Made by a program: the position numbers and the translations under genes
In this document: in pieces, positions 11,028 through 19,295 of the stretch
Numbering within the stretch: position 1 is the stretch's first letter
Layout of the letters: every line of letters begins with the position of its first letter
Assembly (NCBI GenBank): GCA_016711105.1
Contig: JADJTO010000005.1
Location: 124,001-188,000, forward strand
DNA from: Micropruina sp.
Lineage (GTDB): Bacteria; Actinomycetota; Actinomycetes; Propionibacteriales; Propionibacteriaceae
Length of the DNA stretch: 64,000 nucleotides
Direction: 5' to 3'
Notes under the pieces: model-generated
What the model saw: the letters and a program-made list of their open reading frames with translations, nothing else
Database searches by the model: none
What the model was told of the DNA's origin: nothing

Positions 11028-11345
11028 TCAGAAGCGTGCGGGAATGGCCGGCATCGCGGCCAGGATCTCCGGGCTGGCGATGAGGCTGCGCAAGAAGGCG
11101 GGCGACCCGGATACGTAGGCGGTGGCCATCATGGCCATCACGTTGACGTCCTCAGCCTGTTCGCCGGTGGCCAACCCGACCCGTCCGAGCAGGTCCCCGA
11201 CGCCGCTGTCCCACTTGGCATAGCCGTTGGGTCCCGGGACGTGGTGGACGCTGACGATGCAGGCGATGTCATGGCCGCTGAGTTCGGCGGCAGTCAACTG
11301 CCTGGCCAACTCCGGGTCGACCTTCGGTGCGTTGACGATGGTCAT
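11028..11345 (-). CDS. Hypothetical protein (105 aa)
   Basis: Soluble-looking protein with no family I recognise. Visible features are a Val/His-rich central strand (ACIVSVHHVPGPNGYAKWDSG), then an acidic/Met-rich helix (EDVNVMAMMATAYVSGSPAFLRSL) and a hydrophobic C-terminal helix. No signal peptide. No good Shine-Dalgarno precedes the ATG. Codon use and the terminator just beyond its stop support a real gene. It stands alone; the next gene on this strand is more than 1 kb away. Confidence 0.55.
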   Translation of the reverse strand: MTIVNAPKVDPELARQLTAAELSGHDIACIVSVHHVPGPNGYAKWDSGVGDLLGRVGLATGEQAEDVNVMAMMATAYVSGSPAFLRSLIASPEILAAMPAIPARF

Positions 11346-11493
11346 GGGAGGTCCCGACTGAGCCGCTCAGAGCCAGCCTCAAACGTCGATGTCATGTCCG
11401 GGCCCCTTCCCGCGCTTTGCTTTCCCCATCATGTTCTCCGGTAGTCTACCCCGGCGAAATGCTCACTATTACTGAGTTTATGGGTGAAATCAC

Positions 11494-11533
11494 TTGACGC
11501 TAGGTCCGGGGGTGCCTAGTGTCACCACACTAG
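11494..11533 (+). promoter_or_regulatory. Promoter with overlapping operator of the flavin reductase gene
   Basis: TTGACG (11494-11499), a 17-base spacer and TAGTGT (11517-11522). A perfect inverted repeat ctagtgt-cacc-acactag (11516-11533) covers the -10 and transcription start, and a related half-site (ctagg) sits in the spacer. The geometry suits a dimeric repressor, regulator unknown. Confidence 0.6.
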
Positions 11534-11563
11534 CCCTTGTACCCCTAAATTGGGAGCCCCTGC

Positions 11564-12123
11564 GTGGCTCGACTTCACTGGCAGACTTGCCCGGTGACCA
11601 TTCACTCCAGCCACCCGTTCGAGGCTCCGCAGAGCGGACGGAACCCCCTGCGCAGGTTTCGCGGACGGCTGGCCGCCCCGGTGACGGCCTGGACGAGCCT
11701 GGATGCTCGACAGCTCCCCGTGGGCCTGACCGTCTCGTCTGTGCTGGTGGCGGACGGTACCCCCGGTGAGGTGATCGGCCTGATCAATCCGGACTCGGCG
11801 TTCTTCGACGCGCTGGTGCCGGGAGCCCGCTTCGTGGTGAATCTGCTCGGTTGGCAGCATCGCCAACTGGCCGACGCGCTGGCCGACCTCGGCCGGCACC
11901 CGGCGGGGTGTTCCGCCGCTGGTCGTGGACGGAGTCGGACTGGGGGCCGGTGCTGGCGGACGGGCCGGGCTGGTTGGCCGCGACGCTCACCGGGGAGCCG
12001 TCCCCGTCCGGGCGGATGATGCTGGTCCGCGGTGAGATCGTGGCCGTCGAGGTGCGCCACGGCTCCGAGGAGCCTCTGGGTTACCTGCGCGGCCGATACA
12101 CCCGTGCGGGCTCGCCCTCCTGA
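11564..12123 (+). CDS. Flavin reductase-like FMN-binding protein (frameshifted)
   Basis: Member of the flavin reductase-like domain family (split-barrel FMN binders that reduce flavin with NAD(P)H or act as single-component flavoenzymes). The N-terminal half carries LAAPVTAWTSLD, PVGLTVSSVLVADG and the INPDSAFFDAL segment. The C-terminal half, in the next frame, carries GVFRRWSWTESDWGPVL, MLLVRGEIVAVEV and LGYLRGRY, all expected for one protein. The break is at 11905-11908, where adding one G to a four-G run restores HPAGGVFRR. A sequencing deletion is therefore likely. Preceded by a promoter with an overlapping palindrome. Confidence 0.85.
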
Positions 12124-12201
12124 TCGTTCTACCTTTAGGCGATGTCGACCCGCACCCGCCGGCACAGGCGCCGCTCCCGACAGGGCCGCCCGTCTCCCCG
12201 C

Positions 12202-12281
12202 AAAAATCTCGGTCAATTCGGAGCGTCAAGGCTATATAGGCCTCGACGCACGCCCAGGGCCGTGAAGTTAACCGCCACCGA
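12202..12281. repeat. 80-bp direct repeat, copy 1
   Basis: Begins aaaaatctcggtcaattcgg and ends gttaaccgccaccga. It differs from copy 2 at 4 of 80 positions. Contains a small hairpin around ctatatag, unusually AT-rich for this genome. Confidence 0.9.
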
Positions 12282-12339
12282 CCTTGGCCGGCCCCGGAGC
12301 CGCACCCCGGCCCGGCCGCGCGTGAGCCCGCCTGCCCGG

Positions 12340-12419
12340 AAAAATCTCGGTCAATTCGGAGTCTCAAGGCTATATAGGCCTTGACGCACGCCCAGAGCCG
12401 TGAAGTTAACCGCCACCGA
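12340..12419. repeat. 80-bp direct repeat, copy 2
   Basis: About 95% identical to copy 1 while the spacers around both copies are clearly more diverged, suggesting that the 80-bp core is under constraint or recently duplicated. Function unknown. Confidence 0.9.
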
Positions 12420-12481
12420 TCAGGCCAGCCCAGGCCCGCACCCTCCCGGCCCGTGCGGGCACGTCCTCCTGACCGGTCGGC

Positions 12482-13981
12482 TTAGGTGACGTTGATCCCC
12501 ACCCGGTGGTAGCCGGTGGCGCCGTCAGGGGCGACCGCCCTGATCGCCTCCTCCTGCGGCCGACCGTCGGTGTCATAGGCCCGGGCGGCGAGCCGATGCT
12601 GACCCGGGGTGGCCTGCCAGCGCAGGTACCACTGTCGCCAGTAGTCAACCCCTACGTCCGGGCCCAGGGTGGCGGGCAGCCACGGACCGTCATCGACCTG
12701 AACCTCCACCGCTGAAACCCCCCGATGGGTGGCCCAGGCGACTCCGCCGATGATCACCTCGCCGACCTTCGCGGCCTGTCGCGGGGTGTCGATCCGGGCG
12801 GACGTCTTCACCGGGCCCTCCTCGGACCAGCCTCGGGTCGTCCAGTAGGCCTTGTCCTCGGCGAAGGTGGTCACCTTGAGTCTGGTGAGCCATTTGGTGG
12901 CACCGACGAACCCGTAGAGCCCGGGGGTAAGCAGCCGGGCGGGGGCTCCGTGGATGCTGGTCAGCGGCTCCCCGTCCATCGCGATCGCGATCATGGCGTC
13001 CCGTCCGTCGAGCAGCACCGCGAGGGGGGTGCTGGCGCTGAACCCGTCCGGCGAGGAACTCAGCACCATGTCGGCGCCCGGACGCGGATCGGCCCGGCGC
13101 AGCAGGTCAGCCACCCGGACCCCTCGCCAGCGGGTGCTGCCGCACAGGTCGCCGCCGATCGGGTTCGAGACGCAGGTCAAGGTGATGTCGCGCTCGATCA
13201 TCGGCATGGCGAGGAGTTCGTCCCAGCTGATCGTCAGCGGTTTGCCGACCAGTCCGTCGATGGTCAGCTTCCACTCGGCCGGGTCGATCCGGGGTGGGGA
13301 GAGCGCGATGTCGATCCGATAGAAGTCCTTGGTCGGGGTGCGTAGCGGGCTGATCCCCGGGGCCATGGCTTCCAGCCCGCCGGGTATGGCAGGTTCCGTG
13401 GAGGGAAGTGGCGGCAGGACGACAGGGGTGACCGCGCTCGGGGCAGCCGATCCACCCAGGCTGGCCAGGATGCCGCTTCCGACAGCGGTGCCGGCAGTGG
13501 CCACGATGAATCGGCGCCGATCCAGGCCACCCTCGCCGCCGGGGCTCGTACTGCGGGGGGTCTCGAGGGTTCGGCGCTGCAGGGTGAGAGCTCCGGCGCC
13601 GACCACGCCGGCCAGCAACCCCGGCAACGCGTCGACGACGCCAGCTCCCGGACGGCTCAACGCCGCGATGGTCGGCAGAAGAGCGAGCGCTGCCGTGGCT
13701 ACGATCCCCGCTCTCGGGCTGCGCCGGGCGAGCAACCCGGCACCGAAAGCCAACGCCGCCACGACGACGCCGATACCGATCAGCAGCACCAGTTTGTCGG
13801 CGGTGCCGAAGGCGGCGCCCGCGAAGTCCTTCAACCAGGGCGGGGTCAGGTCGATGAAGACCGCACCCACCGCCACGATCGGTGATGAGGCCGGATTCAC
13901 CAGGCTGGCCAGGGCGTGCCCCGCCGCCAGTCCTAACCCGGCCGAGGTGAGGCCGATGATGCCGTAGGGCCAGCGCTGCAT
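12482..13981 (-). CDS. Membrane-anchored molybdopterin-dependent oxidoreductase (sulfite oxidase family)
   Basis: 499 aa. The N-terminal third has about four hydrophobic segments (membrane anchor). A GLDRRRFIVATAGTAVG segment resembling a Tat motif precedes the catalytic region. The second half is the sulfite-oxidase-type molybdopterin domain: FYRIDIALSPPRIDP, WELLAMP-like segment, LTCVSNPIGGDLCGSTRW with the likely Mo-ligating Cys, and SIHGAPARLLTPGLYG. A C-terminal Mo-co dimerisation domain follows (GVAWATHRGVSAVEVQVDDGP, WQATPGQHRLAARAYDTDG). It probably oxidises or reduces a small substrate on the outer face of the membrane; sulfite is only one possibility. A gagga precedes the ATG. Confidence 0.9.
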   Translation of the reverse strand: MQRWPYGIIGLTSAGLGLAAGHALASLVNPASSPIVAVGAVFIDLTPPWLKDFAGAAFGTADKLVLLIGIGVVVAALAFGAGLLARRSPRAGIVATAALALLPTIAALSRPGAGVVDALPGLLAGVVGAGALTLQRRTLETPRSTSPGGEGGLDRRRFIVATAGTAVGSGILASLGGSAAPSAVTPVVLPPLPSTEPAIPGGLEAMAPGISPLRTPTKDFYRIDIALSPPRIDPAEWKLTIDGLVGKPLTISWDELLAMPMIERDITLTCVSNPIGGDLCGSTRWRGVRVADLLRRADPRPGADMVLSSSPDGFSASTPLAVLLDGRDAMIAIAMDGEPLTSIHGAPARLLTPGLYGFVGATKWLTRLKVTTFAEDKAYWTTRGWSEEGPVKTSARIDTPRQAAKVGEVIIGGVAWATHRGVSAVEVQVDDGPWLPATLGPDVGVDYWRQWYLRWQATPGQHRLAARAYDTDGRPQEEAIRAVAPDGATGYHRVGINVT

Positions 13982-14262
13982 TCCTCAAGCATGACCGCCG
14001 AACCAAGCGCACACCATTGCGGAAGCCTTACGGCCTGCGCAGTTCCCTGTCACCTGACCGGAGAGGGGAGGGTTGGGGCGTCGGACCGGGAGCGCCTCTC
14101 GGCGAGTGGCCGCTCACAGCGGCAAAGGTTGGAGCCCGGGGCTACCGCAGTCCGACGCCGCTCTGAGGATAATCCGCCGGGGCCCGCCGCCCAAATCTCC
14201 GGGTGCGGTGCCGATGAAGACGGCACCCGCACGGGTCCGCGTCCGGGTGCCAGACTGGCCTC

Positions 14263-15637
14263 ATGACCCGCGCCGGTCGACTCAGTGCCCTGGATGCGAT
14301 CTTCCTGCCGATGGAGACCGAGACCCAGGCGCTGCATGTCGGGTCGGTGTTGCTGCTCGATGGCCCCGCCCCCGACCCTGCGCTGTTCCGGGACCTGATC
14401 GGGGCGAGTCTCGTGGGAGTGCCGATCCATCGGCGTCGCGTGATGAGGATGCCGCTGGACCTGGGTCGGCCGATCTGGGTGGACGCCGAGAACTTCGAAC
14501 CGGCACGTCACCTGCGGCACGCTGCGCTCGAGGCGCCCGGTAGCGAGTCGCAGCTCACCGCCTTGGTGGCGCAGATCATGGCGCCTCGCCTGGACGCCGC
14601 CCGTCCGCTGTGGGAGTTGTGGCACGTGGACGGGCTTTCGGGGGGCCGTTGGGCGGTCGTGGTCAAGGCGCACCACACGATGGTCGACGGCCAGTCGGGC
14701 GCCGACCTGGTCGCGTCCTTGCTGTCGGGGGCCCCGAGCGGCCCACTCCGACTCCTGACCGTCCCCGAACCCTTGCCTGCCCCGACGGCCGTCCGGTTGG
14801 GGGTTGACCTCGTGGAGTGGCTGGCAATGCTCCCGGTCCGGGCGATCCGGCTGGGCTACCGATCATTGCGGGATCCCCGAGAGGCTCGACGCCGTGTTGC
14901 GCAGGTCCGTTTTGGGTTGGCCCAGGTGATCCGGCCGGACCTACCTCCTTCCGTCTTGTCCGGCCCCTTGGGGCCGCGCAGGATCTGGGGCTGGACGGGC
15001 GTCGACCTGGCATCCGCGGTCAGGGTGACCAGGAGTGCGCACTGCACGCTGAACGACGTGTTCCTTGCTGCCCTCGCGGGCGGCTATCGCCGGTTCCTGC
15101 TGGGTCGCGGCGAACCGCTGGACGCGAAGGTGCTCCGGGCGATCGTGCCGGTGTCCAGCAGGGCGCCGGGAGAAGCGGTCCGACCGGGCAACCTGGCGTC
15201 CGCGATGTTCATCGAGTTGCCGGTCGACCTGGCCGACCCGCGTGATCGGCTCTCCGCAGTGGCCGCCCGGACCGCTGAGCAGAAGTCCCACGAAGTGGCG
15301 GACGCGACCGCCGCGCTCGTCCGGGCCGCCGACCACATCCCCGCGCCGTTGTTCGCCCGGGGTGCCCGGAGCCTATGGCCGCGCCCGTCAGGGACGCGTC
15401 AACGTGGTCGCCTCCAACGTGCCCGGGCCGTCGGAAACTCAATACCTGGCGGGTCGGCGGGTCTTGACCTGATCCCCTTTCGTCCCGATCGCGCAGGAGA
15501 TCCGGACGAGCGCCGCCATGGTCACCTACGCCGGGCGGCTCACCATCGGCATCACGGGGGACGCGGACGCGCTGCCGGACGTCGATCAGCTGATCGCAGC
15601 AGTCGGCCGCGAACTCCACGAGCTGCCGGCGAGCTGA
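14263..15637 (+). CDS. WS/DGAT-type acyltransferase (wax ester/triacylglycerol synthesis; frameshifted)
   Basis: About 455 aa after repair. It transfers fatty acyl-CoA to diacylglycerol or fatty alcohol for storage lipid. LSALDAIFLPMET near the N-terminus and the catalytic HHTMVDG (near residue 145) are diagnostic; GNLASAMFIELPV and the C-terminal NVVASNVPGP also fit the family. Three small indels occur late in the gene: an extra A near 15370 (ARAYGRARQ), a missing C near 15462 and an extra T near 15480 (VLDLIPFVPIAQ). The reading then continues to TGA at 15635. Three indels in 110 bp is a lot; sequencing error is favoured, but real decay cannot be excluded. Confidence 0.85.
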
Positions 15638-15926
15638 CGCGCCTCCCGGTTCGGAGTCGACAGCCGACTCGCCGCTACGGACCCCTGCCTGCACTGGCGA
15701 GGCGTGTCCGACCACCGCCCATCAGCCCCGCCGTACAGCAGATGCCGCCGCCCCGGCCCAGGCCGCTAGCCCGCAGCCGGGCACTCCGCCCGCAAAATGG
15801 GCACTCCGCCCGCAGCGGGACGCGGGCGAAGAGGTCGTCTTGCGGGCGAAGTCAGGTCCCACCAACCGTCAGCGCACCGCCGGACACAGCAGGCAGGGCC
15901 TGGCCAGGGTCCCGCGCCGCAACAAC
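15638..15926. other. Gene-free stretch with short direct repeats
   Basis: A 16-base repeat gggcactccgcccgca occurs at 15779-15794 and 15799-15814. An 18-base sequence cccctgcctgcactggcg at 15682-15699 recurs at 16004-16021. No credible gene seen. Confidence 0.5.
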
Positions 15927-15966
15927 GAGTGAGTTTCACCACCGAGTTTGGTGGTGAAACTCACTC
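15927..15966. terminator. Palindromic terminator, family B
   Basis: Perfect 17-bp inverted repeat gagtgagtttcaccacc with a 6-base loop, preceded by aacaac, between convergent genes. Same family as 43359-43400 and related in flanking sequence to family A. Confidence 0.7.
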
Positions 15967-15967
15967 A

Positions 15968-16264
15968 CTAACGGCCGCGACCCGTCGAGACGGCAGATGG
16001 CATCCCCTGCCTGCACTGGCGGGGTGACCGACCACGGGCGCCCGCGACCGCACCGGTGGCACCTGCGGGCTGCTGGAACCAGCCGACGTAGACCAGCGCC
16101 GCACACGACAGGGCGGGCAGGACGATCTGGATTGCGTTCAGCTTCGGAGTCAGCGTGACTCCACACAGCTTGATCGGCAGCACCCCACTGACGGCGAACG
16201 ACGCATGCACAACCGCCTCCCAGGCCGTCACCCCGGCGGCGAACTTGGCCAGTTCCTTGATCAT
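15968..16264 (-). CDS. Small membrane protein, unknown function
   Basis: About 98 aa from ATG 16264 (MIKELAKFAAG). Two hydrophobic stretches are visible: WEAVVHASFAVSGVLPIKLC and LNAIQIVLPALSCAALVYVGWF. The last 20 residues are Arg/Gln/Ser-rich and are encoded over a sequence that is also present at 15682-15699, so the original C-terminus may have been altered by a small duplication. The stop codon lies just beyond the palindromic terminator. No family recognised. An upstream Met at 16279 adds five residues and is also possible. Confidence 0.5.
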   Translation of the reverse strand: MIKELAKFAAGVTAWEAVVHASFAVSGVLPIKLCGVTLTPKLNAIQIVLPALSCAALVYVGWFQQPAGATGAVAGARGRSPRQCRQGMPSAVSTGRGR

Positions 16265-16354
16265 GATCCATCGTCCCACCGCGCCGACTCGGGAGCGCCT
16301 CGGGAGAAACGGGGACGTGCGGATACCGCCGGTGACTCCCCCGAACGACCCAGT

Positions 16355-16956
16355 TCACTCCAACTCGCCGGCACTCCACAGCCGGGCACAGGCCGTCAGG
16401 TCCTCGGCCATCGCTTGCAGCCGCCCCGCCTGCATCACCGCTCGCGATCCCTCGGAGACGTCCGCCCGTCCGGACGCGACGACGTGACAGAACGCCGCCG
16501 CCCGATGCAACGCCACGGCGAAGTCGCCGGCGAAGACTCCGCGCAGGATCTCCTCAGCCACCCGCCGAACCTCCTCGGGCCCGGGGGTTCGGCTCCGGCG
16601 ATGACATGGTTGGGTTCTGTGAAGCGGATCCCGGCTGAGTACTCGCGCGCGGCCCCCTGCGGATCGTTTCGAACCCACTCCCGCAACACATACAGCCGCC
16701 AGAGTGCGCCGGGCAGACTCCGTGCCGGACGGGACGCCCACAACTCAGCCAGGGTGGCCACGCCGATCTCATCGCCCAGCGCGACCAGCCGGGCGGTCAA
16801 CGCGGGGTCGTTGGCCGCTCGTCCGGTGTGCAGAAGGACGGCCGCGGTCTCGTGGGCGACCTCCAGTTGAGCGATCGGGTCGAACGGCTCACCCAGCGCT
16901 TCCAGGGCTGCGGGCTCCCGGATGCTCGGCCTGCGGGGCTTGCGCGATTCGTCCAC
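16355..16956 (-). CDS. Conserved actinobacterial protein of unknown function (frameshifted)
   Basis: About 199 aa after repair. Mostly helical. Landmarks are ALGEPFDPIAQLEVAHETAA, LAELWASRPARSLPGALWRLY, VLREWV, EPNHVIAGAEPPGPEEV and AVALHRAAAFCHVVASGR. I believe similar proteins occur widely in actinobacteria, but I know no assigned function. The frame breaks at the G run 16583-16587; one more G (C on the coding strand) joins AEPPGPEEV to RRVAEEILRGVFAGDFA without loss. No signal peptide or membrane segment. Its start lies 15 bases from the stop of the next gene upstream on the same strand, so co-transcription is likely. Confidence 0.7.
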
Positions 16957-16971
16957 CAGGAAAGGCTAGCT

Positions 16972-18105
16972 TCACGGAGCAGGCGTGGGCCGCGGATTGA
17001 TCGGCCCGCCGGGCTGCCGGGGATCGAACGCGTCCGGGACCCACAGCACCTGCAACACCAGGTAGGTGACCAGGGCGACCAGTCCGACGGTCGGCAGGGC
17101 CAGCCCGGTGATGAACGGTAGTGCCGCGTCGCGCCGCACCGGTGAGCGAACGTACAAGATGAGGCTGGAGCTGGCTAAGAGCACGAACCAGAGCACGACC
17201 AACCCGTCCGACACCGGGCCCGCTCCCGGCCACGGGCCGGTGAACGCGATGGCACCCACGACCATCAGCAGCCCGGCGAGCGCCAGCAACGCGATCCCCA
17301 GCTGCGCCCCCTCAAGTCGGGGCTTCTCCGCTGCCGGCCCGTCGTCGCCGGGCGAGGTGCCGGGCCGCAGCATGCTGTCGCCGTACGAGGTGGCGCGGAG
17401 CATCCTGCGCCCGACCTCGGGCGGGGGTTCGTCGTCCTGCTGCTGTCGGCGGATCGCCAGATAGCCGGCCAGGGTCAGCACCGCCAACCCCAGGGCCAAG
17501 CCCAGGCCGGCCAACCACCAGTTGTTGCCCAACTCCAGATGCTGTCCCAACCAGATCCACGGGAAGATCCCGCAGAACGCGGCCAGCAGGATCAGGATGG
17601 CCATGCTCCTCCGGAACGCCCAGTAGCGGCCGATGGAGACCCCCGTCCACAACACCAGTGAGCGGAACCACGGGTTCGCGTACGGCCCGGCCTGGGGATC
17701 CCGCAGCGCCTGCAGGAACACTTCGTCGGCGACGGCGCGCCGTTCGAAGGGGCTGCCCGGTCGGTCCAGCGGAACGTCCTTCTTGATGTCTGCCCAATCG
17801 CAGAGGTAGTCGTGCAGCAGCACGGCGAGGGTGTGTCGTCCGTAGCTGGCGATCAGGCCCCACAGCACGCCCGGGATGCTGGCCAGGTCCGTGCCCCAGT
17901 TGCTGGGCACACTGACCCACGGCCCGCCGGAGCCGGGGAGCGGCGGGCGATTGATCGTCTGCAGAATCGGATCCAGGGTGGGGCCCAGCGACCGGACGGG
18001 CTGGTAATGAAAACCGGGGCTGAGCGTGAACAGCCGGGGAAGGTCGACGGCCAACTGGACGCCGGTGGTCTTCGCGGTGGCTCCCTCGGGGAGGTGGAAA
18101 GGCAT
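16972..18105 (-). CDS. DUF1353-domain membrane protein
   Basis: 377 aa. The N-terminal domain (residues about 10-160) matches the DUF1353 pattern: VPSNWGTDLASIPGVLWGLI, then HTLAVLLHDYLCDWA with conserved Asp/His residues, and ADEVFLQAL. It is followed by four to five hydrophobic segments (RSMAILILLAAFCGIF, LAGLGLALGLAVLTLAGYL, IALLALAGLLMVVGAI, and two more near the C-terminus). DUF1353 proteins are often phage-associated, but here the domain is fused to membrane segments and no phage genes are near. Function unknown. Divergent from tdh with a 106-bp gap. Confidence 0.75.
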   Translation of the reverse strand: MPFHLPEGATAKTTGVQLAVDLPRLFTLSPGFHYQPVRSLGPTLDPILQTINRPPLPGSGGPWVSVPSNWGTDLASIPGVLWGLIASYGRHTLAVLLHDYLCDWADIKKDVPLDRPGSPFERRAVADEVFLQALRDPQAGPYANPWFRSLVLWTGVSIGRYWAFRRSMAILILLAAFCGIFPWIWLGQHLELGNNWWLAGLGLALGLAVLTLAGYLAIRRQQQDDEPPPEVGRRMLRATSYGDSMLRPGTSPGDDGPAAEKPRLEGAQLGIALLALAGLLMVVGAIAFTGPWPGAGPVSDGLVVLWFVLLASSSLILYVRSPVRRDAALPFITGLALPTVGLVALVTYLVLQVLWVPDAFDPRQPGGPINPRPTPAP

Positions 18106-18211
18106 AGTCGACTATCGCCCCGCGGATTGGCGTCTGCAAGAGGATGCCCGGATCATCGGTGCTGCGGCGGGTCTGCCAGGTAGGGTCGGAGGCGCGACGA
18201 GAGGAGAACCC

Positions 18212-19249
18212 GTGCGCGCCCTCGCCAAGGTGACCGCTGGTCCTGGACTGGAACTGATCGATGCGCCCGAGCCTGTCTGCGGGCCTGCGGACGTAAAGAT
18301 CCGGGTGCTGCGGGCCGGGTTGTGCGGCACCGACCTTCACCTGGAGAGCTGGGACGCGTGGGCGGCGGCCACCGTCCGGGCGCCGATGACCATCGGGCAC
18401 GAGTTCTACGGCGAGGTGGTCGAGGTCGGCGACGACGTCACCCGGGTCGCGGTCGGCGATCGGGTGTCCGGCGAAGGTCACCTCGTGTGTGGCGATTGCC
18501 GCAACTGCCGGGCCGGGCGACGGCACCTGTGCAAGAACACGGTCGGGCTCGGGGTGAACCGCGACGGCGCGTTCGCCGACTACGTGGTGCTTCCGGCCAC
18601 CAACGCCTGGGTGCAGCGGGCCCACATCGACCCCGATCTGGGCGCCATCTTCGACCCGCTCGGCAACGCCACCCACACCGCTCTGCAGTGGCCGGTCGTC
18701 GGCGAGGACGTGCTGATCACCGGCGCCGGGCCGATCGGGGTGATGGCGGCGGCGATCGTCCGGCATGCGGGGGCCAAGCAGGTGGTGGTGACCGACCTCA
18801 GCGACACCCGGCTGGCCCTGGCCGCTGCAGCCGGTGCCACCTACACGGTCAATGTCGGACGCGAGCGGATCGCCTCGGCTCAGGTGGCGCTGCAGATGAC
18901 CGAAGGTTTCGACATCGGCCTGGAAATGTCCGGGTCGCCGTTGGCGGTGGAGGAAATGCTGGCCAACCTGACCCATGGGGCGCGGGTGGCGATGTTGGGC
19001 ATTCCGAAAGAGAAATACCCGATCGACTGGGGCCGCGTGATCACCCACATGATCACCCTGAAGGGCATCGACGGACGCGAAATGTTCGAAACCTGGTATT
19101 TGATGTCGGCGATGTTGGCCAGTTCGGAGTCGCTCAAGCGGGCCGTCGGCTCGGTGATCACCCACCGTTTTCCGGCCGACCAATGGGCCGACGCCTTCGC
19201 GGCTGCCCGCTCCGGCGAGTGCGGCAAAGTGATCATGGACTGGAGCTGA
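18212..19249 (+). CDS. tdh: L-threonine 3-dehydrogenase (zinc-dependent)
   Basis: 345 aa medium-chain dehydrogenase that oxidises threonine to 2-amino-3-ketobutyrate with NAD+. It has the catalytic zinc ligand in GLCGTDLH, GHEFYGEVVEVG, the structural zinc cysteines CGDCRNCRAGRRHLC, the nucleotide fold GAGPIG and the Tdh-like segment WGRVITHMITLKGIDGREMFETWY. The start is GTG 18212, 6 bases after gaggag; the longer open frame reaches back into the divergent gene. Adjacency to kbl, 46 bases downstream on the same strand, gives the two-step threonine-to-glycine pathway and strengthens the call. Confidence 0.93.
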   Translation: MRALAKVTAGPGLELIDAPEPVCGPADVKIRVLRAGLCGTDLHLESWDAWAAATVRAPMTIGHEFYGEVVEVGDDVTRVAVGDRVSGEGHLVCGDCRNCRAGRRHLCKNTVGLGVNRDGAFADYVVLPATNAWVQRAHIDPDLGAIFDPLGNATHTALQWPVVGEDVLITGAGPIGVMAAAIVRHAGAKQVVVTDLSDTRLALAAAAGATYTVNVGRERIASAQVALQMTEGFDIGLEMSGSPLAVEEMLANLTHGARVAMLGIPKEKYPIDWGRVITHMITLKGIDGREMFETWYLMSAMLASSESLKRAVGSVITHRFPADQWADAFAAARSGECGKVIMDWS

Positions 19250-19295
19250 GGCCGTCCATCTCGACGCGGCGGCGTTGCTCTTCTACCGTGGGCGC

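Larger units (their letters stand above)
12124..12481. other. Intergenic region holding a duplicated 80-bp element
   Basis: Gap of 358 bp between convergent genes. It contains two 80-bp copies (listed separately) starting 138 bp apart, with GC-rich, more diverged spacers. No credible coding sequence; short frames across it are forced open by the repeat. Confidence 0.6.

Noticed and set aside
12202..12419. CRISPR array
   Set aside because: Only two 80-bp copies with a 58-bp spacer, repeats too long and no cas genes.
16972..18105. Prophage remnant suggested by DUF1353
   Set aside because: Domain is fused to membrane helices and no phage structural, integrase or lysis gene is nearby.
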